The notes beneath the pieces were generated by a model that made no database searches, was not told the DNA's origin, and saw only the letters and a list, made by a program, of their open reading frames with translations. Shown in pieces: positions 34,437 through 45,375 of a DNA stretch of 64,000 bases. How positions within the stretch are numbered: the first letter of the stretch is position 1; each line of letters starts with the position of its first letter. The position numbers and the translations under genes are program-made. The DNA is from Buddleja alternifolia (lineage: Eukaryota > Streptophyta > Magnoliopsida > Lamiales > Scrophulariaceae): positions 28,212,591 to 28,276,590 of the forward strand of contig CM033393.1 of the NCBI GenBank assembly GCA_019426215.1, read 5' to 3'.

Positions 34437-34450
34437 TGGCTTTGATATCA
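34437..34450 (-). promoter_or_regulatory. Primer-binding site of copia C2, mutated
   Basis: On the minus strand GTGATATCAAAGCC follows the LTR end CCCCAACA. It differs from the standard GTGGTATCAGAGCC at two positions. Confidence 0.82.
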
Positions 34451-34451
34451 C

Positions 34452-36073
34452 TGTTGGGGAAAATTAACTAAACGCAGCGGAAAATGGAATTTAATTTTTT
34501 TTCGGATTTCCCAATAGCAGGATCAATCCCGGGGGTTTTATCAAGCGTATGTACGATAGTGTAAAACAAACGTTACCCATTGTAGCGAAGTGGTTGAAAA
34601 ACTCACGAGCCTAAATTCTTCAAGTACTTCGCAAAATTACTCCGACTAAAAACTTGATGATCCGAGTAGTCCAATTGTTCTGCCTCTAAATTGTCTCGCT
34701 GAAAAAACTTGCTGAGAAAAATCTTCCCTTTCTTTGGTGTGTAGACTGATGGCTAGAGAAAGGGAGGGAGATGAGTTCTGTTTCTTGTGGCTTAGTGAAT
34801 TACAACGTATGACCTAGATATTAACTAATGTGATGTATTTATATCACTTACGTTAATACCTTGGGCTCAAATTAGCCCATAAAAGGCACCTAGTGGCCGC
34901 CCCACTTAGGGCTTGGTGTACCACTTGGTACACCAATTTGAGCTTAGTCTAATCTTCTATTTAGTTAATTAATTCAATCCAATTAGTCAATCTAATTAAA
35001 TAATATATAATATATTTAATTAATTTTATTTCTCCAAGAAATAATATATTAATTAAACTCTAAATGAATTAACTTATTTCCTCAAATAATTAATTCCATT
35101 TAATTAATTTTAAGTATCTAATACTTAAAATATTACCACAAGAAACATTTCATTTTTCTATCAATTTTTCCTTTTTAAGCTTGACTCTTTAGGTTCACCC
35201 ATATTTGGCAATGGGAGAATTTCATTGAATATAGGTCCCACCTAGCTAGTTTAGTGGTCCAAATTTTAACCCAAATAAGATGAAATGATTAGATCATTTT
35301 TACCTTTCCGATTGTAAATACCGTGTGAATATAAACTCTTCGCTACCTTATCCCGGCCAAGTTAGAGTCATGGTTTTTAGTCAAACTCACGGACTTGACA
35401 CTATGCTATATTTATAAAAAGTTCATATTAGTGAAAGCTTTGGCCAAAGACTTTAATATTTAACTTACTTATAAATGCATAGGATAATTCCTCATTCACC
35501 TTCGAGGGAACGAATCATATCTTGGATATAAGTTAAGACTACTACTTTCCCATTAGGTTGCAATTCAAGGTTGACTCCACCAACAGGTGAATTGGGCCTA
35601 ACTACTCTAATGACGAACCTAATGTCACAAGTATATCTTCAATTCGATTCCTCAAGTCGAAAGTTCAGACACACCTATTACAACTTAATCAATTCTGTCA
35701 TTGACTGTTAAAAAGTGAAAACCAATTTGTCAGAATCGATGTGAGTCATGTCTGAGTGCCACTATCTCTATCAGTGCACCTATGATGTGAGTTCTTCACC
35801 ACTTCCTAGTGATTGATGGGCACCTTTCTCGCCAAAACTCATATCTTACAAGTCTTTATGATTTCCAAAGCCCAATTGAAAATCTTTGACTTGCAGACTA
35901 TTTTAGTACACAAGTATCAAACTCCTCTAGTGCATTAGAGAGTTAACCCTTGTGTTTATGGACTTATAGATGATTACAATATATAAATGTCAATATAATA
36001 GTAAACAACTAATAGCCTTTTATTGATCGAATTCAAAACAATTACAAATTAATGATGTACTGTAATTTGCTAA
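34452..36073 (-). repeat. Copia C2 5' LTR, about 1,620 bp
   Basis: On the plus strand it starts TGTTGGGGAAAATTAAC. A second copy of the same family at 61088-62040 shares sequence over the first 950 bp. The right end is set near 36073, because the minus strand there shows CCACTGGGAGATTA, a copia polypurine tract, directly outside it. Confidence 0.8.
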
Positions 36074-36096
36074 TCTCCCAGTGGCATTTGAGGATG

Positions 36097-37206
36097 TTAA
36101 CCTAATAGTGTAATCTCATCTACATCCTTCTACTCCTTTCCACAGAGAAGGAATTCACTATAATGAATCACAAAGCTTCACAAATATAGCTTAAATACAA
36201 TAGCAAATGGTGAAAACTTGATCTTGAGTTCCCTGATAACACAGATTTCAACTCAGCTAAGATCTTCTCATGAGCTTCTCTCACTCAGAAATAATGCTTC
36301 GTCTTCAACAACTTTGTCACACAGATTGAAGAGGTTGATGGGTTTTATCAAAGGCTTGTTTGATTTGGAAAGTTCAAACACTTTTGGAATATCTCTTTAG
36401 AAATGATAGTTCTTCTATGAAGGAGTAAAAAATATTGGTTTGGCTGTAGAGATGTGTAAGCTTAGAAAGATTTTTAGCTATGGAGGATTTAAGCTCTCTG
36501 TATATGGATAGATTTCAACAGCGTAAGTGAATATCAAGTTTTTGATAATTTTTTGGTCTTCTATATTTTAGGGTTTCGCTGTGCGGATATATTCATAGAC
36601 TTTCTTGAGATTTGTCCATTGGACACATGTAGGCGCGTGTTCAGCACAAAGCGCGTGAACTAGTCTTTTTCTTGACCTATCTAAAAATTCTGTTGCATAG
36701 AGTTGGTGTGAGACTTACTTTGAGTTGACAGCCAATGGGAAAGGCTTACCCGTACAGCAATAGTCCTTATCACATTTAATACTCTTATCAAGCATTTAAT
36801 GTGTTTGAATTTAATTCTCGATGGAATTAAATGCCCATTGAAAGTTGCATTTAAAGCCTTATTGATTTTAGATTTAATTCAGATGAATTCAGACGCTTGT
36901 GGTTTGTGCACCTTAAATGGTTCTCAAGCGCTTGGCAGCCGCTTAAAGAATTTCTTATCTTCAATGTCTTCAAACGCTGATCTTTGGTTTCACTTTGATA
37001 GACTCACTTATAATTCTATCATAGCTCAAGCGCTAGATACTAGTCTAAAACTATAAAGATAAAAAGCCTTATCTAAAATTACAACTCGATAACTTTGTTA
37101 AACGCTTTAAACATACTCTATTAAAGATAAACTTAAATAATTTTTGATATCTATCATAAAACCTATTTTGTCATCATCAAAACATCTAATATGAAATTTC
37201 CTAACA
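36097..37206 (-). repeat. Copia LTR fragment (family of 62041-63584)
   Basis: Matches the right two-thirds of the LTR at 62041-63584, including AACATCTAATATGAAATTTC then CTAACA at the end, a TTTGTTTGATTTGGAAAGTTC-like block, and CACATTTAATACTCTTATCA. The left third is missing and it abuts the copia C2 LTR region. No internal sequence follows on the right. Confidence 0.75.
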
Positions 37207-37222
37207 TATACAAAATATACGT

Positions 37223-37788
37223 TGATGTGGTTCATATTTTCACACCAAGAAAATCGGAGAACCAAACAGGGTCTTCAATTGATTGTTGTAATTAAACTCT
37301 TGATTAACACTCTCAATTCAAAAATAGGGAAGTGTTCAAAATATGTAGAGGAAAATAAGAAAAAGGAGCTTTCTTTATTGACTTTGAATATCCTAGAACA
37401 TAAACCCTAGCAATACAATTTAATAGAAGTTGACTTTCTCTACTAAAACTTGAACTTAGCTTACAAAAAATGAAGTGAAAATGTACATAAATAGGGCTAG
37501 TGGCCGATTTTCCTAGTGGTTGGGGAGTCTTGGATTGCTTTCAACTTGTTCTCCGATATTGGGGGATATGATGAGCTATATATCTCTTTTTAGGTTTTGG
37601 TGGTTAAAGATAAGATGCACCAAATATCCACTTATTTGAGTTTTCTTGTAGGCATTTCCATGAGCTTTCCTTTGGGCTTTCCTCTTAGCATTCTCACGAG
37701 CATGTCCTTGGGCTTCTTACGAGCTTTCCATTCATAAGCCTTCTTCATTTTAGCCCATTAAGGAAAGTCAAAATTATGACCCATATCA
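37223..37788 (-). repeat. Tat element 3' LTR, 566 bp
   Basis: On the plus strand from TGATGTGGTTCATATTTTCA to GACCCATATCA. It pairs with 47091-47649; about 93% of bases agree over the 240 bp compared by eye. Confidence 0.9.
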
Positions 37789-37805
37789 TAAGTCCCCCTA
37801 CGCTC
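37789..37805 (-). other. Polypurine tract of the Tat element
   Basis: The minus strand reads GAGCGTAGGGGGACTTA directly before the LTR start TGATATGGG. Confidence 0.88.
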
Positions 37806-38499
37806 GAGAATTTTGGAATAAAAGGCTCAAAAAGTCTTGAGAGTATAATAAATTGTCATAATTTTAAGGAGGGTTCGATCCTTTTTTGATACATTGACTG
37901 CCTCGTTGAAAACCTTACCTCAGAAAAACCCAGTGGGAAAAGGTTAAGCGAAAAAGAGCACAGGGTGTGTCGATTCCTCCTTATGACCTTAGGGTGGGCT
38001 CATGGGTTACCCCATGAGCCCATGATGGACGAATTTTGGAGGGGAAAAGGGGCGAAAATTCCCCTCCTTTTTTGTTCTCCTTGTTTCCTATTTTTTTTAG
38101 CTTCCATCTCTAATAAAACTTTGCCCTTTTAATTTCCTTGTGCCAATAAGATTTCTCTTCCTTCTTTCTTTCCAGGATACCTAAAAGATCTCCTCTTCCC
38201 TTCTTTTTCTCCCATTTTTCAAAAATTGAATTCACCTTCTTTGCTCTTCTAATCCTTTTAGGATTTGGAATAATTCATTCAAGGTGTATTATTAGTCTTT
38301 AAATACAAGACTTCTCCCTTTATTTCCATCACAATTTTCGAAAAACACAAGGCCTCTTTTTCTCCATCCTTTCAAAAATTCCAAGCTATGCAAGCAAGCT
38401 CCCACAATTTTTCGAGTAATATTCTCTTGATAATTCTTCACATATAAATCTAGGCTTTTCATCATCTCTTACATCTTCATATTTTTAACAAACCCACGT
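37806..38499 (+). other. Tat 3' region: conserved block, palindrome and possible TATA box
   Basis: No gene. GACTGCCTCGTTGAAAACC and CCCAGTGGGAAAAGGTTAAG (37897-37955) are a phrase I associate with this part of Tat-like elements. A perfect 12-bp inverted repeat TGGGCTCATGGG / CCCATGAGCCCA with a 4-bp gap lies at 37995-38022. TTTAAATAC at about 38297 is a plausible TATA box for the plus-strand gene that follows; this last point is inference. Confidence 0.5.
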
Positions 38500-39427
38500 C
38501 TTCTTTTTCGTCGAATAATTCATCAAACTTGTCTTCTCGTCATGAGAAATTAATAGAGGTGTCATCTAGTGATAATGATTCAAGTGAGAAAACAAAAATT
38601 AATCTTCCATCACCTCGTATTCAACCTTTTTCGCCCGGTAGAGAATATGAGGCACTAGGAGACGACATGTGGGGCCTCGTCAGATGAGGATATTTTTGAT
38701 GAAGAAATCTCGCTTTTAATGAGTGAAGAACAAATCTGTTGTGAGATGCTCAAAATAAATGAGGGTTTTCCATCATATGAGGTGTATTCTTCTCGTTTTA
38801 CATTGTCCAATGCTCAAAAGTTAAGAAAATGACTACGACTTCCCCCGGGGTACGAAATAAACATCCCCTCTTCTCAAGCTAGGCTGAACACGCCCCCTCC
38901 GGGCTCTCTCTGCTTTTTTGTTGCTCAAATTGAGGCTGGTTTGTTCTTTCCAATACTTTCTTTTTATATTGATGTATCCAATCGATATCAAGTACCTTTA
39001 CGTTAATTGTGTCCAAATTCTTTTAGCCTCATGGAGGCTTTCTTCATGGTATCTTCTTTTAGGGGTGAAATTCCCTCGACAAACAAATTTTATTCTTTTT
39101 TTCCAACTCAAAAAGTTAGAAAAAGGAGTCTTTTATTTCAATGCGAGGGTAGGAGTGCACTTTTTAACTCATAATTTCAAAACAAATGGTGATTGGAGAC
39201 ACCATTACTTTTTTATTTCATCTTCTTCCCTATGGTCGTTTCCCAATATATGGATCGAAGAGAGCCCCAAGTATCCTCGATTTTCCTCTAAGGATAGGCC
39301 TCCTTTTCATCAACGTATGTTGGATAGGTTGAATAAGCAAGTATACGACATCAAAGTCTTGATTGATGAGAATTTGTTGAGGCATTTCCATTTGAGTTAC
39401 AAGCATAGCCCATTGGCAAATAGTTTA
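38500..39427 (+). pseudogene. Antisense accessory gene of the Tat element: gypsy-type domain
   Basis: Plus strand, opposite to gag-pol. A Ser- and Asp-rich N-terminus is followed by a domain like the 'putative gypsy type transposon' family (PF04195): LRLPPGYEINIPSSQARLNT, PGSLCFFVAQIEAGLFFP, QVPL followed by CPNSFSLMEAFF, then in another frame FFQLKKLEKGVFYFNARVGV and LLRHFHLSYKHSPLA. It contains at least two frameshifts and a stop. GT at 39428 after ANSLG looks like a splice donor, with TTTGTTAG at 39562-39569 as acceptor. Function is unknown in the family. Confidence 0.78.
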
Positions 39428-39544
39428 GGTACACTCTTAAGCAATATTATTTGCTTTTCGCGAGCTTTCCGCCTGCACATACATAAGCATTTCAAAAGCT
39501 ATCATTATTTCATTTATTATTCACAAATACCTATCTTTAATTGA

Positions 39545-40111
39545 ATGTCTTCTTGTTGTTGTTTGTTAGGTGCCAATATGTTCAGGTCTCTTTTAAAGAA
39601 TAAGGCCAGATTACCACCCTCTGACGAGAATACAAACGGGGCACCCATGGAGCTAGTACCGAAGAAGAAGGCTCCTGATATGCCTCCTATCCCTTATGAT
39701 GAGCTGACTGACGGGGATGCTAATGGTAGAGATAAGAATAAACGCCCTTGGAAGGCAAAAGAGAATCATCCTATGCATGCTAATGGGAGAGGTCCTGAAC
39801 ATTCTCATGACCAACCTCCACCTCAGCTATCCTGTGAGTTCTCTGGTGTAAAGATTCCCGACACTTCGACCCCTCCTGCCAAAAGGGCTCGTGATCACCC
39901 CATTCCTTCTCCTCGCGACAGAGTTTCCTCCACTTCACTCTTCCTTGGTGGAGATAAGAAGATAGCTTGTGATCAGCTATTAGGTCTTGCTACATCCAAA
40001 GACTGTCGTTATATGGGAGATTTTTCTGATTCTGCCTTTATGTACGAGTTTTCTTCCACTATGCTGCAGATATATTTTTACTTCTCTTCATCACATATAT
40101 TATTTTTGTAA
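39545..40111 (+). pseudogene. Antisense accessory gene: Pro-rich middle
   Basis: A 188-codon plus-strand frame. The coding part probably starts at about 39570 after the splice acceptor (ANMFRSLLKNKARLPPSDEN). It is rich in Pro, Lys and Asp, with basic motifs (KRPWKAKE, PAKRAR), and ends with YMGDFSDSAFMYEFSSTMLQ at about 40065. After that, sequence like an intron runs to GATGGCAG at 40167. The expected GT donor has become AT. Confidence 0.65.
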
Positions 40112-40166
40112 CAATATTTCCTTTTCATTCGCGAGCGGTTAATTTCCTTATATATTTTGATGGCAG

Positions 40167-40553
40167 ACGAATATGCTCGGTGGTGATGCTATAGTCCGGC
40201 TTCGTCGTAAGCTAGCCGAGGCCACTGATGAAGCAAAGAAAAATGCTAACTTAAAGAAGCAACTTTCAACCAAAGCAGAGGAATTGGAGGGAGAGCGTAT
40301 TTTAAGAAAGAACTTATCTGTTGAATTGAACCAGCTGATGAAGGATTTTGCAAAGTCTCTCGCAAGTCATGCTGATGAAGTAAAGAAAGGGCATGAGGTA
40401 GCTCATCAGGAAGCCATTGAGGGTTTCGCCCAATCTCCTGTCGGGCAGGTCTTTTTAGAAGCTTATTACCAACGTAGACAAGAAGAATATTTGAAGTCCA
40501 GCACCTTTGTTGAAGTATTGACGGGTTCAACTCTTCCTTATTGCCACCACTGA
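40167..40553 (+). pseudogene. Antisense accessory gene: coiled-coil exon
   Basis: Starts TNMLGGDAIVRLRRKLAEAT. It then shows a long predicted coiled coil (Glu/Lys/Leu-rich, about residues 10-75), and GFAQSPVGQVFLEAYYQRRQ and FVEVLTG. It is typical of the C-terminal part of gypsy-type accessory proteins. The frame shifts after 40553. Confidence 0.68.
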
Positions 40554-40636
40554 TTTCGCTCCTGCCTTAAACAATTTGTAGAAGCTGGCATTTACCACCA
40601 GGATCAGACCTTTTTTTCCTTTAGGAGACAGCTGGA

Positions 40637-40921
40637 TTGAATGATGCTCCCTTTCCTGGCGAGGGAGCTTCTGAATACATCTCACCAGCTATCCAGTCAC
40701 TTGCTATGCTAGCTACTGAGATACCTGATGAGGTTGCCCATAAGACAGCTGGAGAGACTTCTATAGAGATAGCTGACAAGATTGTAGATGAGGTATCTGT
40801 CAGGGCTCCTGATGAGGCTATTACAAGTGATCAGCCACCTGGTGAATCCTTTTTTGAGGCGACGGATGAGCTTGTTACTCCAGAAGCTAACGGGCCTCCT
40901 GATTCCACCTCTCTCATCTAA
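40637..40921 (+). pseudogene. Antisense accessory gene: acidic tail
   Basis: A 94-codon acidic frame with repeated E/D-A-P patterns (EIPDEVAHKTAGE, EIADKIVDEVSVRAPDE). It probably ends the same protein after a frameshift near 40560-40630. AT-rich sequence with AATAATAATAAG at 41060 follows and could hold the polyadenylation signal. Confidence 0.6.
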
Positions 40922-41215
40922 ATTATTTGAATACTAGTTGATTTCTCTTTTCATAGTTTGTTTTTCCTGCAAATACTTTGTAACATGCTCACTTTCAGGG
41001 CATAGATATTAGTTTTTGTGTCGTACTCACTTTTCGAGCTCGAGCTTTTCCTTTCTTTGAATAATAATAAGAGATGTTTTTTTTTTTACCTTTAGTATAC
41101 AATCTTTGATGGAGAATGCTGAATGTATGCGATCTTATTCACAATAAATATGTACTTTTCATGGAGAATGCATAAAAGTAAATTTATTCACAATACGTAC
41201 TTGTTATGCTGTCTA

Positions 41216-41791
41216 GAGCTTACAAGCTTGCCTTGCAGTAAGACTTACATCGCCTAAGTCTTATGTGGAGAGCCTATAGCAGCCTGAAGTAGTCAATGTC
41301 AGGGCTTACGCATCATGGAGATTCACATGGCGATTCTGCAGCCCGGCGAGTTTCACATGGAGAGTTATCAGCTGCCTGAGGTTGTCAGGGCTTAGACTTT
41401 CTGGAGATTCACATGGTGATGGCGAGTTTCTCATGGCGAATTATCAGCTGCCTGAGGTTTTCAGGGCTTATGTTTTATGGAGATTCACTTGGCGATGGTG
41501 AGATTCACATGGCGAATTATCAGCTACCTAAGGTTATCAGGGCTTATGCTTTCTGGAGATTCACATAGCTATGGAAATTTTCACGTGGCGAATTATCAAC
41601 TGCCTGAGGTTGTCAGGGCTTATGCTTTCTGGAGATTCACATGGAGATGGCAATTTTCACAGGGCGAATTATCAACTGCCTGAGGTTGTCGGTGCTTATG
41701 CTTTCTGGAGATTCACATAGCGATGGCAATTTTCACATAGAGAATTATCAGTTTCCTGAGGTTGTCAGGGCTTATGCTATCTGGAGATTCA
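41216..41791 (-). repeat. 76-bp tandem array in the Tat 3' region, left part
   Basis: About seven units of a 76-bp repeat. The core phrases are CAGCTGCCTGAGGTTGTCAG, GGCTTATGCTTTCTGGAGAT and TCACATGGCGATGGC. Early units (before about 41300) are degenerate. The array is split by a solo LTR and resumes at 43651. Confidence 0.92.
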
Positions 41792-43650
41792 AGACACGCT
41801 AAAAGCTAACGTGCTATGATAGCAAGTGCACTAGTCGTGTGTAGTAATAAGTGTGGACGAAAAGTCCGGGTTGTCGAACCACAGAGACTTGAATTCTAGT
41901 TTATGATTTTATACAAAAAAAAACAACTACAATAAAATTAACTTAAATGTAAAAACGTGTACAATAAGTACAAGGTTATGCAAATGAATTAAAACCAATT
42001 ATAAAGGGAGACTAAAGCACATGCTAGGTCCAAATTGATCAAATATACTTATAAAGGCTCTTGTTGTAGAATTACTCTTATATTGTTATGGTGAAAACTC
42101 CTAAGGTAGAGAATAACCGATGTCTCGCGTATAAACTCCTATACTTAGATCGTGATTTCCCAAATATCCCTATCCGGAAATCTAACCACTAAACATGCAT
42201 TAATGTACTAGAGTTCACTCGATTTGAATCGAACTACTTCACCCGGGAATCTTTACCTATGTCTAAGGCAATTCCTCATTAGTTGCGGGTCATGATGTGA
42301 ATTTCTTGCACCCTAAGTCAATTTTCTCCCGAAATATTAACCTAGGCATAAGATTCTAACATATAGTGATCAAGTATATGCAAGATAGACAAAAACACAA
42401 TTCACATCACATAACAATATAAGAACAACCCCAACAATCATCTATTGTAAGCATATATCACAATTTGGCCTTACATGGCCCTAGTCTTACGAATTTAGTT
42501 CATAATTGAAAGCATAAAAGACATAAGAGGAATATTCATAGACAAAAATGAAATGAAAAGCTCTTAAAAACTCCCTAAATGGTGAATGATGATGGATCTT
42601 GAAGTTGAGCCTTCAATCCCCAAGCTCTTTTCCTTCCTCTAGTTTTCCCCTCCAAGAGTGATGAAGAATGGTGATAAATGGTGGAGAAATCAGATTAGGG
42701 GTTGCCCCCCTCTCCTCCAAAAATCTGAAATTGATAGTGAATGCTAAAGAGTATGGGTTCCCCCTCCTTTTATAGCCAAAATTCCACTAAAGTATGCATT
42801 AAGAATTCCCATTAAAGTTTCCCAATGAGAATTCCACCTAAGGTGATGCTTAAAGTTTGGCTTTTAAGATTCCAACCAGCTAAAAAATGCTGAACTTTCG
42901 GCCCTTAAGCATTCCACCAAGCATAACCATGTGAAAACTTCAACAAAACAGATGCATGCTGCCATTTTCTTGCTTTCCAGCGCAGTCTTAGTATTTTCCT
43001 CATAACCTTCTCCACAAATCTCCGAATTGGATGATTCAAGTCCCCATGTGCAAATATGACATAGATCGGAAACTTTACAGAAGGACACTTTGTCCAATTC
43101 GGTTTCTAAGTATACCTAAAGTACGTTTCAACATGGAGGTTGTTTCTGATTTGGCGCCCATAAAGTAAATCTACCAAGAAACACACTTATGACAACCCCT
43201 CAACACATGTGCTGAATTATGGCCAAAATTGATTCCTACCCATCATATAATGCTGGAATTTAGGCTGAAAAGGAGTAACATTTGGACTATCCACGCCTAG
43301 GCATGACTAGGAGGGCGCTGGGGCGTATCCTGGCACATGTACTTCTCTGTTCGACGCAATAATTGTATTTCCTTCATAACTCTCTCCACAGACCTCCGAT
43401 TTGGATGATTGAAGTTGCCAAGTGAAGATAACACAGAGATAAACAACTTTGTTGAAGGAGACGTCCTCAAATTCGAACTCAAAATATGCATAAATTCTGT
43501 ATTTGCGTGCATTATTCCTCTATTGTAGTGATTTTCCACCTTTACTCGATAAGCACACAAATTAAACTCAAATGTGGTATAAATCATGCATAAACCAATA
43601 TAAATCCACTAAATATGAGGCTCTAAAACATGTAAATTCATACCCTATCA
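41792..43650 (-). repeat. Solo LTR of Athila type, 1,859 bp
   Basis: On the plus strand it starts (T)GACACGCTAAAAGCTAACG, first base mutated to A, and ends CATACCCTATCA. The identical 5-bp duplication ATTCA flanks it (41787-41791 and 43651-43655). It is the reverse-orientation relative of the LTR at 4190-5862. No internal sequence is present, so it is a solo LTR from recombination between two LTRs. Confidence 0.92.
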
Positions 43651-44170
43651 ATTCACATGGCGATGGCAATTTTCACATGGCGAATTATCAGCTGCCTGAG
43701 GTTGTCCGGCAGGCAGGGCTTATGCTCTCTAGAGATTAACATGGCAATGGCGATTTTCACATGGTGATTTATCAGCTGCCTGGGGTTGTCAGGGCTTATG
43801 CTTTTTGGAGATTCACATGGCGATGGCAATTTTCACATGGCGAATTATCAGCTACCTGAGGTTGTCAGGGCTTATGTTTTCTGGAGATTCACATGGCGAT
43901 GGTGATTTTCACATGGCAACTTATCAGCTACCTGAGGTTGTCAAGGCTTATCTTTTCTGGAGATTCACGTGGCGATAGAGAACTTCACATGGCAATTTAT
44001 CAACTGCCTGAGGTTGTCAGGGCTTATGCTTTCTGTAGATTCACATGGCGAACCGTGAGCAACCTGCAGCAATCATTATTAAGGCTTATGCCCTTTGGAG
44101 TTTTTCTTTGTTCCTCATTTATGTGCTACCTAGGGCTTATGCTGCCTTATAATAAGGGCTTAAACAACCT
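43651..44170 (-). repeat. 76-bp tandem array in the Tat 3' region, right part
   Basis: About six further units, continuing the array exactly after the duplicated ATTCA. The last units, near 44050-44170, are degenerate (CCTAGGGCTTATGCTGCC). Confidence 0.9.
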
Positions 44171-44400
44171 AGGTCTTATGGTTTTCACCATCTTATGAGT
44201 GACTTTTATAGATGATCTTGAATTATTATTGGTATGGAGACATGGGGTTAGAGATAATTTCATAAAGATGAATAAACTTCATTATTAATCTCACTAGAAG
44301 AGAACAAACAAATATCGCATGGCATAAACATCAATCAACATCAAACTACTTCTAGATGCTTCCAGATTAAGCATTCATTATTTTGGAGAAAGCAATAAAA
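44171..44400 (-). other. Non-coding spacer of the Tat element
   Basis: AT-rich, with no gene or repeat recognised. It lies between the tandem array and the integrase remnant. Confidence 0.5.
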
Positions 44401-44850
44401 ATACTAACCTCATTGGGGCAATCTTACTCTCAAGTGTAGAACTTCCTCAAGTTGTGCACATTTCATGGCCTGGATAGCTTTCGGCCTTCCACATCCTTCA
44501 TTTGGCAAATGGGTAAGGTGATCTCATGGCTCTCATAGCTCCAGTTAGCTGGTGATACAATGTTGTATGCACTTGCCATTGCTCACACCTTCTCACCAGG
44601 TTCCTCGCGTCTTCCTTCATGGTAGGCCAGTAGTATCCGACTCGAAGGGCTTTCCCTTTTATGGTATATACACTAGCATGGCTACCATAAAGGCCTTCTT
44701 AGATATCTTGTAAAACCATCAGTCTTTCCTTCTTTAAGAGGCACCTCAGAAATGGGTTAGTAAACGATCTCTTGTACATGGTTCCTTCAATTATGGTAAA
44801 TCGAAGAACTTGTCGCTGTGCTCTCAAGGCCTCTTTTTTGTCCTCCGACA
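44401..44850 (-). pseudogene. Tat integrase zinc-binding part, core deleted
   Basis: The minus-strand reading shows GSHASVYTIKGKAL, VGYYWPTMKEDARNLVRRCE and TSPYPFAK-like sequence, matching the H2C2 zinc domain before the gypsy integrase core. One of the two zinc Cys residues is Trp (CEQW). After about 44490 the similarity ends. The DDE core is absent. Confidence 0.78.
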
Positions 44851-45375
44851 GTCATTCCTGTAGTATGTAATTGACTACAGGCATCCTCCAATCGTCTGGC
44901 TCCAGGGTTATGCTGCTTACTTTTTCTCCTATTATGGAACTTGGTATGGTTTCCACTGTTATACGCCGAGTATGGCAATCGACTAGCGCACTGGCCAATT
45001 GTGCCAAGTAATCATCTTTCTCGTTCTCCATTCGGGGCACCTGCTTTATCTCGAAGGTCTCCAATTGGCTTTTTAGGTCTCCTATTTTCTTCAGGTACTC
45101 CATCATTCTTCCTTCTTTGGCCTCGTATTGGCTATTAACTTGGCATACCACCAGCTGGGAGTCCGAATGGACTATCAAGTGTTTGGCGCCTGCCTGTAAT
45201 GCCATCTTTATCCTGACAATTGGGGCTTCATATTCGGCTTCGTTATTAGAAGCACGAAAATCAAACTTTAGGGTATACTCCAGCCCGCCTCCTTCGGGAG
45301 TTATCAGCACTACTCCCATTCCACTTCATGTTAAGGTGGCAGAGCTATCAACATGGAGCCGCCAGATCTTCTTGA
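44851..45375 (-). pseudogene. Tat second RNase H (archaeal type)
   Basis: Frame 45319-44852, extended upstream to about 45375 across a stop. HVDSSATLT leads to GMGVVLITPEGGGLEYTLKF, ASNNEAEYEA (catalytic Glu), and IVHSDSQLVVCQVN (catalytic Asp). This RVT_3-type domain is the extra RNase H of Tat-lineage elements. The core is well kept, but a stop (LT*SG) precedes it. Confidence 0.88.

Larger units (their letters stand above)
29296..36073 (-). mobile_element. Copia element C2, truncated at its 3' end
   Basis: Minus-strand copia with LTR (34452-36073), primer site, leader, gag, protease, integrase and RT in order. RNase H and the 3' LTR are missing. The RT frame runs straight into CACTA TNP2 at about 29295. 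It is the most continuous copia coding region in the window, but it has stops and frameshifts. Confidence 0.88.

Noticed and set aside
41216..44170. CRISPR-like array
   Set aside because: The 76-bp units are contiguous and degenerate with no spacers, and the DNA is from a plant nucleus.
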